Of a DNA stretch of 64,000 nucleotides, positions 36,319-48,980 are shown piece after piece; position 1 is the first letter of the stretch; each line of letters begins with the position of its first letter. Position numbers and translations under genes: made by a program. The stretch lies in NCBI GenBank assembly GCA_963978545.1, contig OZ021730.1, positions 2,922,701 to 2,986,700 of the forward strand. The letters run 5' to 3'. The stretch comes from Linyphia triangularis. Lineage: Eukaryota; Arthropoda; Arachnida; Araneae; Linyphiidae. The notes under the pieces were generated by a model, which ran no database searches, had not been told where the DNA came from, and saw nothing but the letters and a program-made list of their open reading frames with translations.

Positions 36319-39029
36319 TTCAACTAAATCCTTTAATCCACTCACTATCGTCACTTGGAATGCCAACAGTCTTATTAATAAAATTGATGAATTGAAAAAT
36401 TTCCTCGTCGAGCATGATGTTGACATTTGCCTTGTGTCTGAAACACACGCAAAGCCGTGTCACTCCTTGAAAGTCCCCAATTACAAAACTTACAGAACTG
36501 ACAGGCTTCACCACAGAGGAGGTGGCACGGCTATCTTTGCCAAAAATTCCCTTCAAACGTCTTTCTACAGATCTCATAACGGCGACAACATTGAAGAAAC
36601 CAACATCATGCTCGAAGTTAGAGGAAAAATCACCCATATATCTGCAGTGTACAACCCTCCCCATAATAAACTTACTGCAGATATCATTAAATTTTTATTG
36701 CCAACTGACAAACCCACCATTGCTGGAGGTGACTTCAATGCTAAGAATTCAAACTGGGGCTGCCGCACCACCAACACAAGTGGAAAAATTCTTGCTGAAC
36801 AACTCAGTTCCCAAGATCTTCGTGTGTTTGCCCCAGATCAGCCCACCTACTACCATCATCAAGGAATTCGACCAGATATTCTCGACATATTCATCACCAA
36901 CACCAACCTCAACATTGCCACCGAAGTCGTCAACGAACTTGACTCTGACCACCTTCCTGTCATTGCTTCCATTGGTTGTCACATCACCAAGGAGCCACAC
37001 TTGATCTCTCGAACAGACTGGGACCTGTATTCCAACCACCTTACTACCCATCACAACCAAATTGTGAACCCCTCCTCTGTTTCCATTGATGATAACATCA
37101 ACACCTTCATCAACGACATTAATACTGCTCACAACTCTGCCACCTACTACAAACCCTACAAAATTAACTACATGAGACTGCCTACCCATATACGTCAACT
37201 CATTCAATATCGTAATTATCTTCGCAAAAGGTGGCACAGACTGCAGGATCCCAGAATCAAGTCACATGTCAATGCCCTTGGTAGAGAGATCAAGCAGCTG
37301 ACCAAGGATAACCGTAATAAGCGATGGCAGGAAAAGATTGATTCCCTTAACCTAGCGGACAACTCCATCTGGAAACTTGCCAAGTCCCTCAAAACTAACA
37401 AGCCAGTAGACCGTCCCATCCATGGAGAGTCTGGACTGGTCTATACTGAAGATGAGAAAGCTGAGGCCTTTGCTGACTCCTTTGAACTTCAATTCCGCTA
37501 GAATGATGATCCTTGTGATGAGGATTTTGAAGATCACATCCTCAAAACTGTACAGAAATGGAATAGGAGTCAGTCGGGCCTTAGCTCCCTTGACCCCACT
37601 ACTCCAGATGAAGTGTCCGCCATCATCAAGAAACTCAAGCCCCGAAAAGCCCCTGGTATCGACAAGATCTCCAACCACAGGATTAAGAGCCTCCCTGAAA
37701 CTTCTATCAACTCTCTCTGACTGCCATCTTTAATAGCTGCCTTGTTACCAATTACTTCCCTGATGTCTGGAAAGAGGCTCTTATCATTGTTATCCAGAAG
37801 CCCGGCAAAGACCCTGTCATGACCTCCAGCTACCGACCAATCAGCCTGCTCCCTGGACTTGCCAAAGTCTTTGAACGAGTCATCTATCACAGACTGAAGG
37901 ATTTTCTTCACCATATCCCCAGAGTGCAACATGGTTTCATGACAGGGCGCTCTACAACAACTCAACAACTCAACTTGTCCGGATTCTGGAATTCGTTGGA
38001 GACGCTCTTCACAAAAAGGAGAGCTCGGCCATCCTCATGCTTGATGTTGCCAAAGCATTCGACCGAGTTTTCCACCAGGGGCTCATCTACAAGCTCATCA
38101 CCCTCAACCTCCCTCATAGCCTTATCAAATTGCTCTGGTCCTACCTAGACCAGAGATCCTTCAGAGTCAAGTTCGGCACTTCAACCTCAAGCCCCAGAGA
38201 CATCGAAGCGGGAGTTCCTCAGGGAAGGATACTTGGCCCCATTCTGTACCTCTTCTACACGTCCGATTTTCCCACCTTTCAAGACGATCCTTACTGTCTC
38301 ACAGCATTCTACGCTGATGATACAGCTATCATCACCAAATCTCTCAACATCCAGAATGCTGTGAACAAACTGAACACCAAGATCCCTGCCATTGAAGAAT
38401 GGTGTGAAAAGTGGAAGGTACAGATCAATGCTGGGAAGTCCCAAATCCTCCCAGTTAGGGCCAAACATCATCTAAAAGTTCTGGAAGTCTCTGTTTCTCT
38501 TTTCCAACACAATATACCAATTGTCAAAACAGCGAAGTACCTTGGCATCACCTTAAATCAAAAACTGACTTGGAGCCATAACACCAAAGATGCCATTCGC
38601 AAAGCCAGTGCCATCAGGGCAAAACTTTGGCCTCTACTTGGAAAGCACTCTACTCTACCTCTTCACCTTAAAAAGAGGCTTTACGAAAGCACAGTTAGAC
38701 CAGTCCTCACTTATGCAGCTCCAGCCTGGATCACTGTCTCCAAGTCAGACATCACCAAGTTACAGAGATTCCAGAATAAGACCCTCAGACAAATGGTCAA
38801 TGCCTCGATCTTTGTCAGGAACTCCCGCATCCACACTGATCTCAAGATTGACCTCATCCATCATCACCTCTTCAGACTTAGCATTCCATTCTACAAGAAA
38901 GCGTCCACCCCAAACTCCATCATCCATGACTCCCTGAGATACCAAGTCCTCCCTGAAGATGCCCTCATCCGTCCCTTCGCAGCCCTCATGTCCTCAGATG
39001 CCATCATCTCAAATGCCTTTATCAAATGA
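36311..39029 (+). pseudogene. J3 ORF2: endonuclease plus reverse transcriptase, decayed
   Basis: ATG overlaps the ORF1 stop by 8 nt (ATGTATAG). The endonuclease is intact: TIVTWNANSLINKIDELK, SETHAKPCHSLKVPNY, LHHRGGGTAIFAK, GGDFNAKNSNWGC and DSDHLPVIA. A TAG stops the frame at 37499, where J2 has CAA. A frameshift follows near 37715 and another near 37968, where an extra caacaact-type duplication breaks the TTTQLVRILEF block. The last 330 codons (38037-39029) carry MLDVAKAFDRV, AGVPQGRILGP, FYADDTA and the RPFAALMSSDA end. Three lesions in an otherwise full-length ORF suggest moderate age. Confidence 0.88.
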
Positions 39030-39516
39030 AGTCCTCATCAATTCACCTGTGCCTAATTATCTGTATTTAATCACATCTATTTCTAACCAAATTTATCACC
39101 GTACTCTGTTTAACCAAGATTTTCATGTTTTATCAATTGTGAAATATTATACTCACCCATATATCCTAGACCTGCCTCACGGCCCCAATTGTTAGTTGTT
39201 AAGTTTTAAATTTTTCTCACCAATTGCATTATCGTACTCATCCCAATCCTATCTGCGTTCATCAGTTGTGACATCACAGAACTCATTGTAACCCCAAGAT
39301 CTGCCTATGGCCCCAGTTGTTACTTGTTAAGTTTTAGTTGTTAAGTTTTCGTTACTGCCTTTGGCCCCGTTTGTTCGTCCTATTAAGTTTATTTTTGTCT
39401 TCTACTCTCAAGATTTGTAACCATTCAATTGTAACCCCAACCAGTTTTGATTGGGTATAGTGCCTTCGGGCCATCACCCAGAAAAATAAATTTATTTAAG
39501 CTTAAGCTCGATCGCT
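39030..39516 (+). other. J3 3' UTR
   Basis: Has repeats of gccccaattgttagttgttaa-like sequence, the terminal hairpin GCCTTCGGGC at 39462-39471, and then an AATAAATTTATTTAAGCTTAA palindrome-like end. Confidence 0.65.
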
Positions 39517-39519
39517 GGG

Positions 39520-40571
39520 CGATAGTCAGGATACTTGAGTTTATTGGAAGTGCTCAACACAATAGACAAGCCACAGCAATGCTAATGTTGGATGTGGCAA
39601 AGGCATTTGACAGGGTGTATCATAATGGCCTAATTTACAAAATGATCATTCAAAAAATTCCTGCTGACTTAATCCTACTCATTAATTCCTACTTAGATGA
39701 ACGAGAACTTTCAATGTACAATATGGAGAGTCCACTTCTACCACTAGAACTATTGAGGCCGGGGTCCCCCAGGGGTCAGTATTGGGTCCGACACTGTACC
39801 TCATTTATACTTCAGACTTCCCCACCTTTTCTGATGACAATAATATTATGACAGCGTTTTATGCAGACGATACAGCAATCATTGCTAAATCTATACAGAG
39901 AAATAATGCAGTCCAGAAATTATCAAATTTAACAGATGATATTGAAGAATGGTGTAGTAACTGGAAAGTCTGCATAAACGCTGGAAAATCCAACATTCTA
40001 GTCATGGGTGGTAAGAGGAAAAATCGGAAAATTACAAGCGAGGTACAGCTGTTTGGCGAAACTCTCCCTATTGTACCAAAAGCCAAATATTTGGGTCTTA
40101 CCCTAAATAAAAATCTAAACCTTATTGATCACTGCAAGAATGTGATTAGCAAAGCTAAATTCATTATGGCCAAGCTGCGTCCACTTATTGGAAGACATTC
40201 AAAGCTTAATCTACGCACCAAAAAGCTGATTTACACCTCTAATATTAGGCCAATTTTGACCTATGCTGCTCCAATACTGGCCACCCCCAAAGAGATAGCA
40301 ATGCTCCAAACATGTCAAAACAATGTCACTCAGAGAAATAGTTAGTGCCACAAGATATATTCGAAATGACCTCATCCATAGAGATCTCAAAATTGACAAG
40401 ATCTTAGAGTTTATTGTTAAATTAAACATAAAATTTTTCAAGAATGCTATGGATGAGGAAGATGACTTTCATGCTATATTTACATATGAAACCCTCTCTG
40501 AGGATATCAGGACAAGACCTTTTGCTGCATTTACTTTGTCGGACGCAGTTATGGCCAGAGCATTTAACTAA
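39520..40571 (+). pseudogene. J4-a ORF2 fragment (RT C-terminal half)
   Basis: Three frames: MLMLDVAKAFDRVYHNGLIY to ~39740, then GPTLYLIYTSDF...FYADDTA to ~40330, then SATRYIRNDLIHRDL to the TAA. The finger and first palm segments and the endonuclease are absent. Similarity is closest to J4-b (EEWCSNWKVCINAGKSNI; GRHSKLNL..KKLIYTSNI). Confidence 0.82.
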
Positions 40572-41403
<832 letters not shown>

Positions 41404-42030
41404 GGGCGATTTTTTGATTTAGACCATCATTTTTAGATTTTAGAGAGGATTCGGACTTGGAGCTGAGCTTTCGACCTGAGAGGACATACCATTACGAGCT
41501 GCCACAACTGATGACTAGGAGTTACCATTTCATTGCTAAGCCTATGTACCTCGTGTACTTTTCTGATTACTCTCGCTGCCGATAAATTGTACACCATTTA
41601 GTGTTTTTGGACTGCGATACTGGGATTTATCCCTTTAAATCCACCATACCTATTTGGCCCCTGCATATTTTGAGGAGGGCAATTGTTTTCAGAGCTTTGC
41701 TGATTTATTTCAGCAGGCCGCAATTGATCTGCTGCTGCCTCTTTGAGGATTGATGTTTTGAAGATTTGATGATTAGATGTTTTGAAGAGATCTGGAGCTG
41801 AGCCCAGAACTGATGCAATAAATTATTTTAACGAGAACCCTACACAAATCCTATTTTCCGCTAGTGGTGTTGAGCTCTAAAGCGGTATTCCTACTTGCTT
41901 AGGCCAGGCCACTAGTACGACCCCATTTCCTTTGGTAGGAAGGATTGGGTTAGTTCCAATTTATTTAGGTCCCCCCCCCCCCCTTGCCTAATGAAAAAAA
42001 TTCCTTTCATGTCTCACATTCCTTCTTTAT

Positions 42031-43952
42031 AATGGATAGGACCCTCTTTAATCTTAATATCGCCATAAGCGAGCTTAGTGGACTTTTTAAGGACTTAATT
42101 GATAGTATTAAAAAATCAGATTTAAACGAGCAGGTTAGGGGAAAATGCGCCCTTATCAATAACAAACTTTGCCAGATAGATTCTATCCAGGAAAAATCAA
42201 ATGCTAATGATGAATCAGAATCAGATTCTAACAGTTCAGATATAGAGACCTTTCTCAGTCAGGCCTCTGATATTGAAACCGACTGCAATCAATTCCCTGA
42301 TTGTGTTAATGAGACTGACCTCAGTGTACATGACTCCCCAAATAAATTTGAGATATTTAATAACGCAGCCTTTGATAAGTCAGGGGAACAAATTTCAGAC
42401 ATTGTTAGATGAACATAATTCCAGTAATGATAGCACTGCAGTACCCACTCCTAGAGTTTTAAGAAGTGGTAAGACTATTGACAGAGTTGAATGCAACCGC
42501 AAGCAACCAAAATTGAATAATGAAATCACAAATGCCGATTTCAATACACATCACACTTCACCCCCATTCCCAAGCTTTCATCAGTCAGTCAGTGCCAAAA
42601 CTGATAGCTTGCATGAATTACCGCTAGAGGGCGCTAGCTCCCAGAGTAGCATTATTGAAGCCCCTCCCACTAACACACGATTGGACAGTGACATCCCCAA
42701 ATTTGAATACACTGCTAATGAAGATCATTCTGCTGATCGTTCTGTTGTAGATGATACAAACAAATCTAATGACAACCAAGTCCATTTGGACACTATTTCA
42801 GACAATGCTATCTCCTATGGTATAGGAGATGTATCCAACTTGGTCTCGAATAGTAGGGGAACTGAAATTGGACCCAATTCTGATTTCATTCAAGCTCAAA
42901 CTTACGCTTCGGCTGCTTCTAGCAATACTAATCCCCAACACAATATGACACATAGGAAAAACAACACCAGACAGGTTTATAATCCACAACGTAGGACTGC
43001 CCCAAAGGTTCCAAAAGACGTTACTCCAATTATTATAAATGACGATAAATATAAATGAAATGATATAACCAAGCTCCTTTCAGAAAACAACACAAAATTG
43101 GATGATTACGTGGCTCTTGTTAAAGGAGATCACCACTTTTTCATAACTGCAAAAAATGAACTAGCACAGAGGCAGATTTCCAAAACATTAGACACTAGTG
43201 GTGTGTGCTACCACTCATACACGTTACCTTCTGAAAAGATTATAAAGACTGTCATTAGGGGACTCCCCAGTGATACTGAAATTCAAGACATTTTTGCTGA
43301 ACTAACAGCACTTAACTATCCTGTAACTGAAGTTACACAATTAAATACACGCAGACCTGGGGAAGAAGTGAGACGAAAATTGCCCCTTTTTCTTATAACA
43401 CTTAGGAGAGCTGATGAGGGTAGAAATATTCACAACTGTGAATTTTTGCTTAATGTCAAAATTGAAGTTGAATCTTATAAAGGCAGGAATGGCCCGACAC
43501 AATGTTTTAAGTGTCAAAGGTTCCATCATTCGGCCAGTTCCTGTAGACACAACCCGAGATGTGTTAAATGTGGACAAGGATATTTGATAAAAGACTGCAG
43601 TAAACCAAACAACACACCAGCCACATGTGCTAATTGTCAGGGCCCCCACACTGCAAATAGCCCCACATGCCCAATGTATCCCAAATTTACCCAACGAGTC
43701 AGGGAAGCTCCAGCAGGAGTTCCTATTTCAAATAACAATAGAGTTAATAGAACATTTGAATCCAGAACTTTTATTAACCAAAACAACACTCAACAAGACA
43801 ATATCACTACACTCCCTAACAGTGATATAACCATAGCAGACATGATGGACCTTAAGGAGCAGATTAAATGGCTCAGGGAATCAGGTTTTATCGATGACAT
43901 TAAGGACATCAGAAATGAGTTCATTAATAAATCAAATAGACAAATCTCCTGA
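42031..43952 (+). pseudogene. J4-b ORF1 (gag-like)
   Basis: Start chosen at MDRTLFNLNIAISEL. An acidic/serine-rich N-terminal region is followed by a frameshift between 42273 and 42412, then a low-complexity middle. TGA at 43056 falls where J3 has Trp (QSWTLINKIL against YK-stop-NDITKLL). The PRE_C2HC-type domain (TVIRGLPSDTEIQDI, KVESYKGR-like VESYKGRNGPTQ) and three knuckles follow: CFKCQRFHHSASSC, CVKCGQGYLIKDC (His replaced by Tyr) and CANCQGPHTANSPTC. The last 40 nt overlap the ORF2 start. Confidence 0.85.
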
Positions 43953-46666
43953 ATTAAAGGACTTCACTCCATTACTTGTTGCAATATGGAATGCAAATGG
44001 ATTAACAAACAAAATAGAAGAATTTAAAAAATTCTTGGAAGAAAATAACATTGACATTGGTATTGTTGCTGAAACACATGGGAAACCGTGCAACAAGTTC
44101 AAAATTCAAAATTACACAACATACAAAACCGATAGAATCCATCACCGGGGAGGTGGCACTGCAGTTTTCACTAAGAGGAATCTAACAACTTCATTACACT
44201 CAGCTGACAACAGTGACGGGTATGAATTTACTAAAGTCGTCATTGAATTCAAAAACCATCCCTCCATCCATATTGCTGCTGTGTATAACCCTCCACGCAA
44301 CAAACTCAATGATGCTGCTATCTCTAGGCTCATTCCTCCCAACACATCCACCATTATTGCGGGAGACTTTAATGGAAAACACACGGAATGGGGATGTAAT
44401 TTCTCAAACAATAATGGTAAGGTTATTGGTAATAATCTTATCAATAATAACATCAGGGTCATCGTCCCCATCCAAACAACCCACTACCCAGCACAGGGCT
44501 TTAGACCTGACATTCTTGATATTTTGTTAACGAACACAAACATTCCAATTTCTATTGATGTTGTAAACGAATTATCATCTGACCATCAACCTCTAATTGC
44601 AATACTGGGCCTCCCCAAAGAGGAGGAAGCCAGGTTTAGAAACAAAATCAACTGAGAATTGTTTCAGAATAGCCTTAAGAATTGTGATATGGACAACCAG
44701 GAACTTAACATTGAGTCTGACACAGACAATCAAATCCAACTTATCACTGCTGACATAAACAATGCACTTGAGGAAGCCACCACAAAGCTGCTCATTAGAG
44801 ATTCCTACATTAAACTACCCAAAGATATCAAAATTATTATCCAGCATAGAAACTGGGTTAGGAAAAGATACCAAAAGACTCGTGACCCTAGACTTCAAGC
44901 TGAAGTATATGAGCTTAATGCCATTATCAGGGAACGAAGCAATGACTTTAGACGCAGCCAATGGGAAAACAAAATCCATACACTTTGTGCAGCAGACTAT
45001 AGTATTTGGAAAATTTCCAAAACCCTAAAACGTGACAAAATTATTAACAAACCATTTCATGGAGAAAATGGGCTAGTGTACACGAAAAATGAAAAGGCAG
45101 AGGCACTGGCAGACTCACTTAAATTGCAATTTAGAAATAATAATGAACCCACTAATGATGATTTTGAAGAGGAAGTGGAAGACTTCACAAATAGGTGGCT
45201 TCGCAACCAATCCCCCACTGGAACATTGGATAAGATTACTGTTGATGAAGTTACACAAATTTTTAAAAAACTTAAGAATCACAAAGCACCCGGTAAAGAT
45301 AATATCACAAACAACATGCTTAAATTGCTGCCCTACCAGATGATCTATAAAATCACGAATGTTTTTAACTTTTGTATTTCCAACTCCTATTTTCCTGATA
45401 CCTGGAAGGAGGCTCATGTTATCCTATTCCCCAAACCTGGGAAGGATCCTGCAATGACTACTTCATATCGACCCATCAGTCTGCTCCCCTGCATAGGAAA
45501 AATTCTTGAAAGGACAATTATGAATAGAATGAGGCTCCACTTAGACACTATTCCAAATGAGCAATATGGGTTCGTGCCAAAAAAAATCAACAACAAAACA
45601 ATTGGTACGGATTTTAGAATTTATCGGAAGTGCTCGTCACAACAAACAAGCCTCGGCTATGTTAATGTTGGACGTGGCAAAAGCCTTTGATAGAGTATAC
45701 CACAAAGGGCTGATTTACAAACTAATACATAGTAACTTCCCCAAAGACCTTATCATCCTTATCAATTCTTATTTATTTGAAAGACATTTCCAAGTCAAAT
45801 ATGGAAATGCAATCTCTAATAACCGCATCATGGAGGCCGGGATCCCCCAGGGGTCAATCCTGGGACCAACTCTATATTTGCTCTACACTGCTGACTTTCC
45901 TACCTTTCGCGACAATCAAAACATTCTCACTGCCTTTTACGCAGATGATACTGCTATTGTTACAAAATCAATGCAGCGTAACCAGGCAGTACATAAACTC
46001 TCATTACTAACTGACGATATTGAAGACTGGTGCGAGAGGTGGAAAGTCAGCATCAATGCCTCCAAATCAAATATTATTGTTATGGGAGGCAAGAAAAGAA
46101 AAAAACAAACATTACAAACGAGGTCTTTCTCTTTGGAGAAAAAATACCAATTGTGAAAAAAGCAAACTACCTTGGACTTATCTTAAACACAAACACAACC
46201 TGGATGGACCATTGCAGGCATGCAGTTAAAAAAGCTAACATTGTTAAGGCAAAACTGCGACCCCTTATAGGTCGTCACTCTGTTCTTAACCTGAACCTCA
46301 AAAAACTCATTTACACTAGTAATATCAGGCCCATATTAACATATGTGGCACCTGCATTCACTTCTGCCAAACCAAATGAAATAAAAAAAACTGCAAGTCT
46401 TCCAAAATAGGATACTTCGTGAAATAGTTAATGCAACAAGATATATTCGCAATGATCTTATTCATCGTGACCTTAAAATTGAACCCATTGCAGAATACAT
46501 TTCTAAAATCAATATTTCATTCTACAAAAAGGCCATGTTAGAAGAAGATGAAAATGAATTCAAAAACATCTTTGCATACGAAGTACTTAGAGATGATTAT
46601 AGGTGCAGACCCTTCGCAGCCTTTGCTTTGTCAGATGCAATTATGTCCGAAGCATTTAGGAAATGA
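43915..46666 (+). pseudogene. J4-b ORF2: endonuclease plus reverse transcriptase, broken
   Basis: Begins MSSLINQIDKSPELKD inside the ORF1 tail. Endonuclease: AIWNANGLTNKIEEF, AETHGKPCNKFKIQNY, IHHRGGGTAVF, AGDFNGKHTEWGC and SSDHQPLIA. TGA at 44653 replaces a Trp seen in J2/J3 (DW). RT follows: SYRPISLLPCIGKILERTI, then a shift near 45590, MLMLDVAKAFDRVYHKG, AGIPQGSILGP and FYADDTA, a shift near 46105, and another near 46390 before RYIRNDLIHRDLK and RPFAAFALSDAIM. Catalytic residues are all present across the frames. Confidence 0.88.
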
Positions 46667-47484
46667 ATAACCAGCAATCCCTATACCTGCTCAAACTCAT
46701 AGCACTAGTCATTTATCCCCCAGTCTCCAACAATCCGTAGAAGCCACATAGTGGGGGAAGCGGATGGAGTCTGAAGTGATTAGTAATTTCCCACCTTATT
46801 AGGAGCCAAAGTCCTCCAGTAACCCGTGGAAGGTTCCCTCTTGAAGGGAAAGGGAAGCGGGTGGAGGTGTAACTTAGTTCTATATAGTACCATTTTTTTG
46901 TAATAACATATAGCAATTCATAAGAAGAGCTACATTTATCTTATACTCTCTTTTTTCTCTTATATTAAGCGATTCACAAGAAAAGCTACATTTTATACTT
47001 TTTAAATTTAAATTTTTAGCTATTCACAAGAAAAGCTACTTATCTTAATTATTTACTTTAGCGATTCATAAGAAGAGCTACATTACTCTCAATTATTATC
47101 TTTAGATTTTGCTATGCACTTAATGTGTAAGCTTTCTGTTTCTCTCGTGTTCTATAGTTGTTTTAAAAACAACTACATTTATATTTGTTTAGAAAAAAAA
47201 ATATTGCTGTCCGTCCACGTATCTAACTTATTTATTAGTGTAACTGTTTGTTTATGTAACTCATACTAAATAAATCTCAGATATTAAATGATTCTATCTA
47301 AACTGTTGCCTGGTGCAGCTTGAACAGCTTAACTGTTGGAGCACTGTACACACCTCTTTTCCTTATTTCCTACTTTCTGAATGTGAGACCTGACAACCCC
47401 CAATGCCTTGAGGCAGAACTCATATGAAAAGGTTTGGCTCCATCGGAGCACAGGTACCTTGTTAAATCCCCCATCAAAGTCAAA
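46667..47484 (+). repeat. J4-b 3' UTR with serial hairpins
   Basis: Hairpin TTCCCT-cttga-AGGGAA at 46834-46850. Then five units in which a stem-loop is followed by CTAC(ATT): 46911-46936, 46968-46990, 47017-47040, 47060-47083 and 47154-47179. The last is near-perfect, TAGTTGTTTT against AAAACAACTA. It ends with GCACAGGTACCTTGTT, also found at the end of J4-a. Confidence 0.75.
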
Positions 47485-48980
47485 GGGCGATTTTTTTACG
47501 TCTTTTTTTCAATCAATTTAATAACTTCTGACTTAGAATTCAGAGATATAGGACCTGTTTTCCTGATATGCCTAAACCAAAGCGTAAAGCCAAAACTGCT
47601 AGTGTCCTGGCACCAAGCAAGGTTGTTACGAACGATATTGCTGTTCCTGCTCCAGTAGATGATGTCCCCATTGACAACACTGCTGTGGAGATTATTCCAA
47701 TTCCGATTGACCATTCTATTTCGACTGATGTAGCTGATATTATTGAAATGAGGGACGACATGGATGTCCCCATTCAATATTCTCCAACCTTATTCCAGTT
47801 TCCTGCAGACCAGATTGGCAAAGAATTACTACCCAAATTGCATCAGTCGCAGGTTGATAGTAGTTTTTTTCTTAATGCCACAGTCAAACGTGATAACTAT
47901 CAGATAACTCCTCACAATGCTAGTGAGGAGAATGTTATTGCTAATTTCCTGAAGGATGCTGGTTGCGGATTTTCATCCATTCCACCAAATTATCCAAACC
48001 CCATTAAACTCGTTATTCGGGGACTTCCCCTTGCTACCTCCCCTGAGGAGATTCTTGAATTTATTACTAAGGAGAAAACTGTTTCAGTACCTTCGATTAT
48101 TACCCAACTCAAGAGTAAGGTTAGTAGGAAACTGCTGCCCCTCTTTGTGATGGAGTTTCCTGGAGACCATGATGTCAAGAGTGTCCAAACCTGGACCTCC
48201 CTTCTATTCGTAAATGTTACGATTGAACCTTTACTTAGCAAACGTAGCCGAGCGAGAGGACCGATCCAATTCTACAAGTGTCAGCGGTTTGGTGCCCACT
48301 TGGCTGCGTTTTGCAATTTCACCACCAGATGTCGCCACTGCTCACAAAACCACTCCAGTCGTGAGTGCCCAAACAAGGAGGGCATTAAATTGTGCTGCAA
48401 TTGTGGTGCCAACCATCCTAGCTCTTCTCTTTTCTGCCCTGCTAGGATCGAGTTTCATTCAAATGGGAAAAGAGAGTCCGCTGTCAAGAGGGCGATGGCT
48501 CCCTCTGCTCCCAAAACCACTTCACAATCCAACAATTCTACCAGATTTTTGCCGAGACCGCTTGCGGTTAAAGCATTAATTAAGAAATCTTATGCGGAAG
48601 TCGCATGCCAAGCAACATGTCATTCTCCAGATCCCCCAGTCAACACGTTGACTGGCCCTGTAGTTTTGACCCCCACTTAGACTGCAGATTTTGCATCCCA
48701 AATTGAAAAAGAAGTCATGGATAGCTGCGTGTTCATTAGAGAGTGCACGCGCACATTTGAGTACATTGAATCCATGATTTCAGATAGCTTCCAGAACTTT
48801 GATGAATGCCTCAAATGGACCCAGAAGCATGCACCCTTTTTCGTACCTGTTGTTGGATTCCTCACCAAATTTCCATTACCAGCTTATCCTTGTGAATAAG
48901 GTTGACTCCTCCCACCTGCCATTTCCTCGTATCTCTTTGGATGTTGAGTGAAGCCAGCTTCCTTCTTTTAGTAGGTCGCT
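47485..48980 (+). mobile_element. G-c: gag-only (ORF1-only) Jockey-type unit
   Basis: Starts GGGCGATTTTTTTACG, has an 80-bp leader, one ORF1 and a short tail (cctcccacctgccatttcctc...cttcttttagta). There is no endonuclease or RT between ORF1 and the next unit, which begins at once. Confidence 0.8.
47568..48899 (+). pseudogene. Gag-like ORF1 of G-c
   Basis: One frame of ~443 codons with a single in-frame TAG at 48678, where G-d has CAG. Domains: basic start MPKPKRKAK; acidic linker; PRE_C2HC-type region (LVIRGLPLATSPEEILEFI ... LLPLFVMEFPGDHD, VNVTIEPLLSKR); three zinc knuckles; VKRAMAPSAP and SYAEVA; a helical C-terminal tail (FIRECTRTFEYIESMI). The first knuckle has Phe where Cys is expected (QFYKCQRF; G-d keeps QCYKCQRF). 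The other two are CRHCSQNHSSREC and CCNCGANHPSSSLFC. Such proteins bind element RNA; no RT is encoded in cis. Confidence 0.85.

Larger units (their letters stand above)
33603..39516 (+). mobile_element. J3: near full-length Jockey-type element
   Basis: Has a 5' leader (~490 bp), ORF1, ORF2 and a ~490-bp 3' UTR. The coding region is visibly richer in G+C than its neighbours, suggesting a different lineage or age. It abuts G-b on the left and J4-a on the right; both joints show cgatcgctggg. Confidence 0.85.
41404..47484 (+). mobile_element. J4-b: full-length Jockey-type element
   Basis: Starts GGGCGATTTTTT, then a ~625-bp leader, ORF1, ORF2 and an ~820-bp 3' UTR. The leader shares a block with J3 just before ORF1 (ggcc..., then atttcctttg, then gaagga). 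Left and right neighbours (J4-a, G-c) join directly. ORFs are broken by three or four frameshifts and two TGA codons. Confidence 0.85.

Noticed and set aside
36749..37237. Long minus-strand ORFs inside J3 and J4 (for example 162 codons here)
   Set aside because: They are antisense shadows of the endonuclease/RT coding strand with no motifs.
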